Shown: positions 5,825 through 6,443 of the stretch, piece by piece | Numbering within the stretch: position 1 is the first letter of the stretch | Layout of the letters: each line of letters begins with the position of its first letter | From: Terriglobia bacterium | GTDB taxonomy: Bacteria; Acidobacteriota; Terriglobia; UBA7540 | Assembly (NCBI GenBank): GCA_030040515.1 | Contig: JASHTO010000165.1 | Location: forward strand, 1-6,443 | Reading direction: 5' to 3' | DNA: 6,443 nt | Notes under the pieces: model-generated | Seen by the model: the letters and a program-made list of their open reading frames with translations, nothing else | The model's database searches: none | What the model was told of the DNA's origin: nothing | Translations under genes and position numbers: made by a program

Positions 5825-6443
5825 AGTCCAGTCCTCCCGTTATCAGAGCCGGCGGTTAGGTCGGCCGGGCGCTGTCCATGCGTCCTTTTCCCAGGAATTC
5901 CCACATCGCGGATTTTGTATAGCAATGAGCGATAACTGATGTTCAGTACGCGAGCAGCTTTCCTGCGATTGCCCTGATTGGCATTCAAGGCTTGCAGAAT
6001 CACCTTCCGTTCGGCTCCCCGAGCCGCGTCTCGGGCGATTCGTCGCAGTGAAATCGCGGGCTCGGCAGCACTCGCGGCTCCTGTCGCCTCGCTTTGCCGG
6101 CCGGTTAGCTCTTCCATGACGCTCTCCTCCGATCCGAGGAGCACGTAGCGGTTAATGAAATTTTCGAGTTCGCGAATATTTCCCGGCCAATCGTTTTCCT
6201 GTAAAAGCCGCAAAAAATAGACGGATAACGGCTGGACGGATCGCCCAAATTTCCGGGAGTAGAACTGCACGAGATATTGAGTAAGGGCGGGGATGTCTTC
6301 GCGGCGCTCGCGGAGCGGAGGAAGATGGAGGGTTACGACACTGACCCGATAGAACAGGTCAGGGCGAAAGCTGCCGTTGCGAATATCCTGCTCGACCGGC
6401 CGATGGGTGGCGCAAGCGATGCGGACCTGGACGGGTTTTCCCT
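5821..6443 (-). CDS. Sigma-54-dependent transcriptional activator (NtrC family), C-terminal part
   Basis: The last 206 residues of an enhancer-binding protein; the 5' end is beyond the window, so any N-terminal receiver domain and the GAFTGA loop cannot be seen. What is visible begins in the second half of the AAA+ domain: VQVRIACATHR (sensor 1 region), then DLFYRVSVVTLHLPPLRERREDIP (positions 6381 to 6292) and WPGNIRELEN (sensor 2, about visible residues 85-94). After a variable Ala-rich linker comes a Fis-type helix-turn-helix (about 143-182, with NRRKAARVLNISYRSLLYKI) and a 24-residue tail. An internal GTG at 6270 is not the start, because the conserved frame runs on upstream. Such an activator heads XrtA-type EPS loci as the response regulator PrsR; that identity is inferred from position only. 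Its TGA overlaps the OPX start (ATGA), so it is co-transcribed with the genes it probably controls. Confidence 0.92.
   Translation of the reverse strand, partial: GKPVQVRIACATHRPVEQDIRNGSFRPDLFYRVSVVTLHLPPLRERREDIPALTQYLVQFYSRKFGRSVQPLSVYFLRLLQENDWPGNIRELENFINRYVLLGSEESVMEELTGRQSEATGAASAAEPAISLRRIARDAARGAERKVILQALNANQGNRRKAARVLNISYRSLLYKIRDVGIPGKRTHGQRPADLTAGSDNGRTGL
5833..5838 (-). promoter_or_regulatory. Strong ribosome binding site for the export gene (GGGAGG)
   Basis: GGGAGG on the minus strand, 8 bases before the ATG at 5824, within the final codons of the regulator gene. It fixes the start of the export protein and gives it strong independent initiation despite the 4-base overlap with the regulator. 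Confidence 0.75.

Noticed and set aside
6268..6270. GTG as the start of a short 149-residue regulator
   Set aside because: The frame upstream continues with conserved AAA+ sequence (DLFYRV, LPPLRERREDIP) to the window edge, so the gene is truncated by the window and not short.

Overview
The window is a tightly packed stretch of one strand from a gram-negative exopolysaccharide (EPS) locus. All seven genes run on the minus strand, so transcription goes from high to low coordinates. In that order they are: a sigma-54-dependent activator (5' end outside the window), a small polysaccharide export (OPX, Wza-like) protein, a secreted cysteine-free protein that looks like an outer-membrane beta-barrel, a Wzz/GumC-type chain-length protein, an ExeA-like AAA ATPase, a stand-alone bacterial tyrosine autokinase, and the first 32 codons of a membrane sugar transferase. 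This order is that of the EPS loci known from exosortase (XrtA/PEP-CTERM) bacteria, where the chain-length protein, secretion ATPase and tyrosine kinase are separate neighbouring genes. No exosortase or PEP-CTERM protein is inside the window. Gene style, moderately high GC and many GTG starts suggest an Acidobacteriota-like organism, but this is a judgement from memory of such loci and not a database result.

Junctions are those of one operon: regulator/OPX overlap by 4 bases (ATGA), OPX/barrel are 13 bases apart, barrel/chain-length share one base (TAGTG), chain-length/ATPase are 2 bases apart, ATPase/kinase 24 bases, and kinase/sugar transferase overlap by 17 bases. No gap is large enough for an internal promoter, and any main promoter must lie beyond 6443. 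Three of the six visible starts are GTG (kinase, chain-length protein, sugar transferase).

The genes would work as follows. The activator switches on transcription with sigma-54 RNA polymerase. The sugar transferase loads the first sugar phosphate on the lipid carrier. The inner-membrane chain-length protein and its cytoplasmic tyrosine kinase control polymer length and export. The periplasmic OPX protein and the barrel carry polymer across the periplasm and outer membrane. The ATPase is a conserved member whose exact role is unclear.

The most unusual part is 1017 to about 1313. The conserved ATPase core ends near residue 270, but its reading frame continues for about 125 more codons through a cluster of palindromes: an 85-base nested inverted repeat with a 17-bp perfect stem, an 18-bp perfect palindrome, and several short GC-rich hairpins. 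This looks like dispersed repeat DNA that has entered the end of the gene and is now read as protein.
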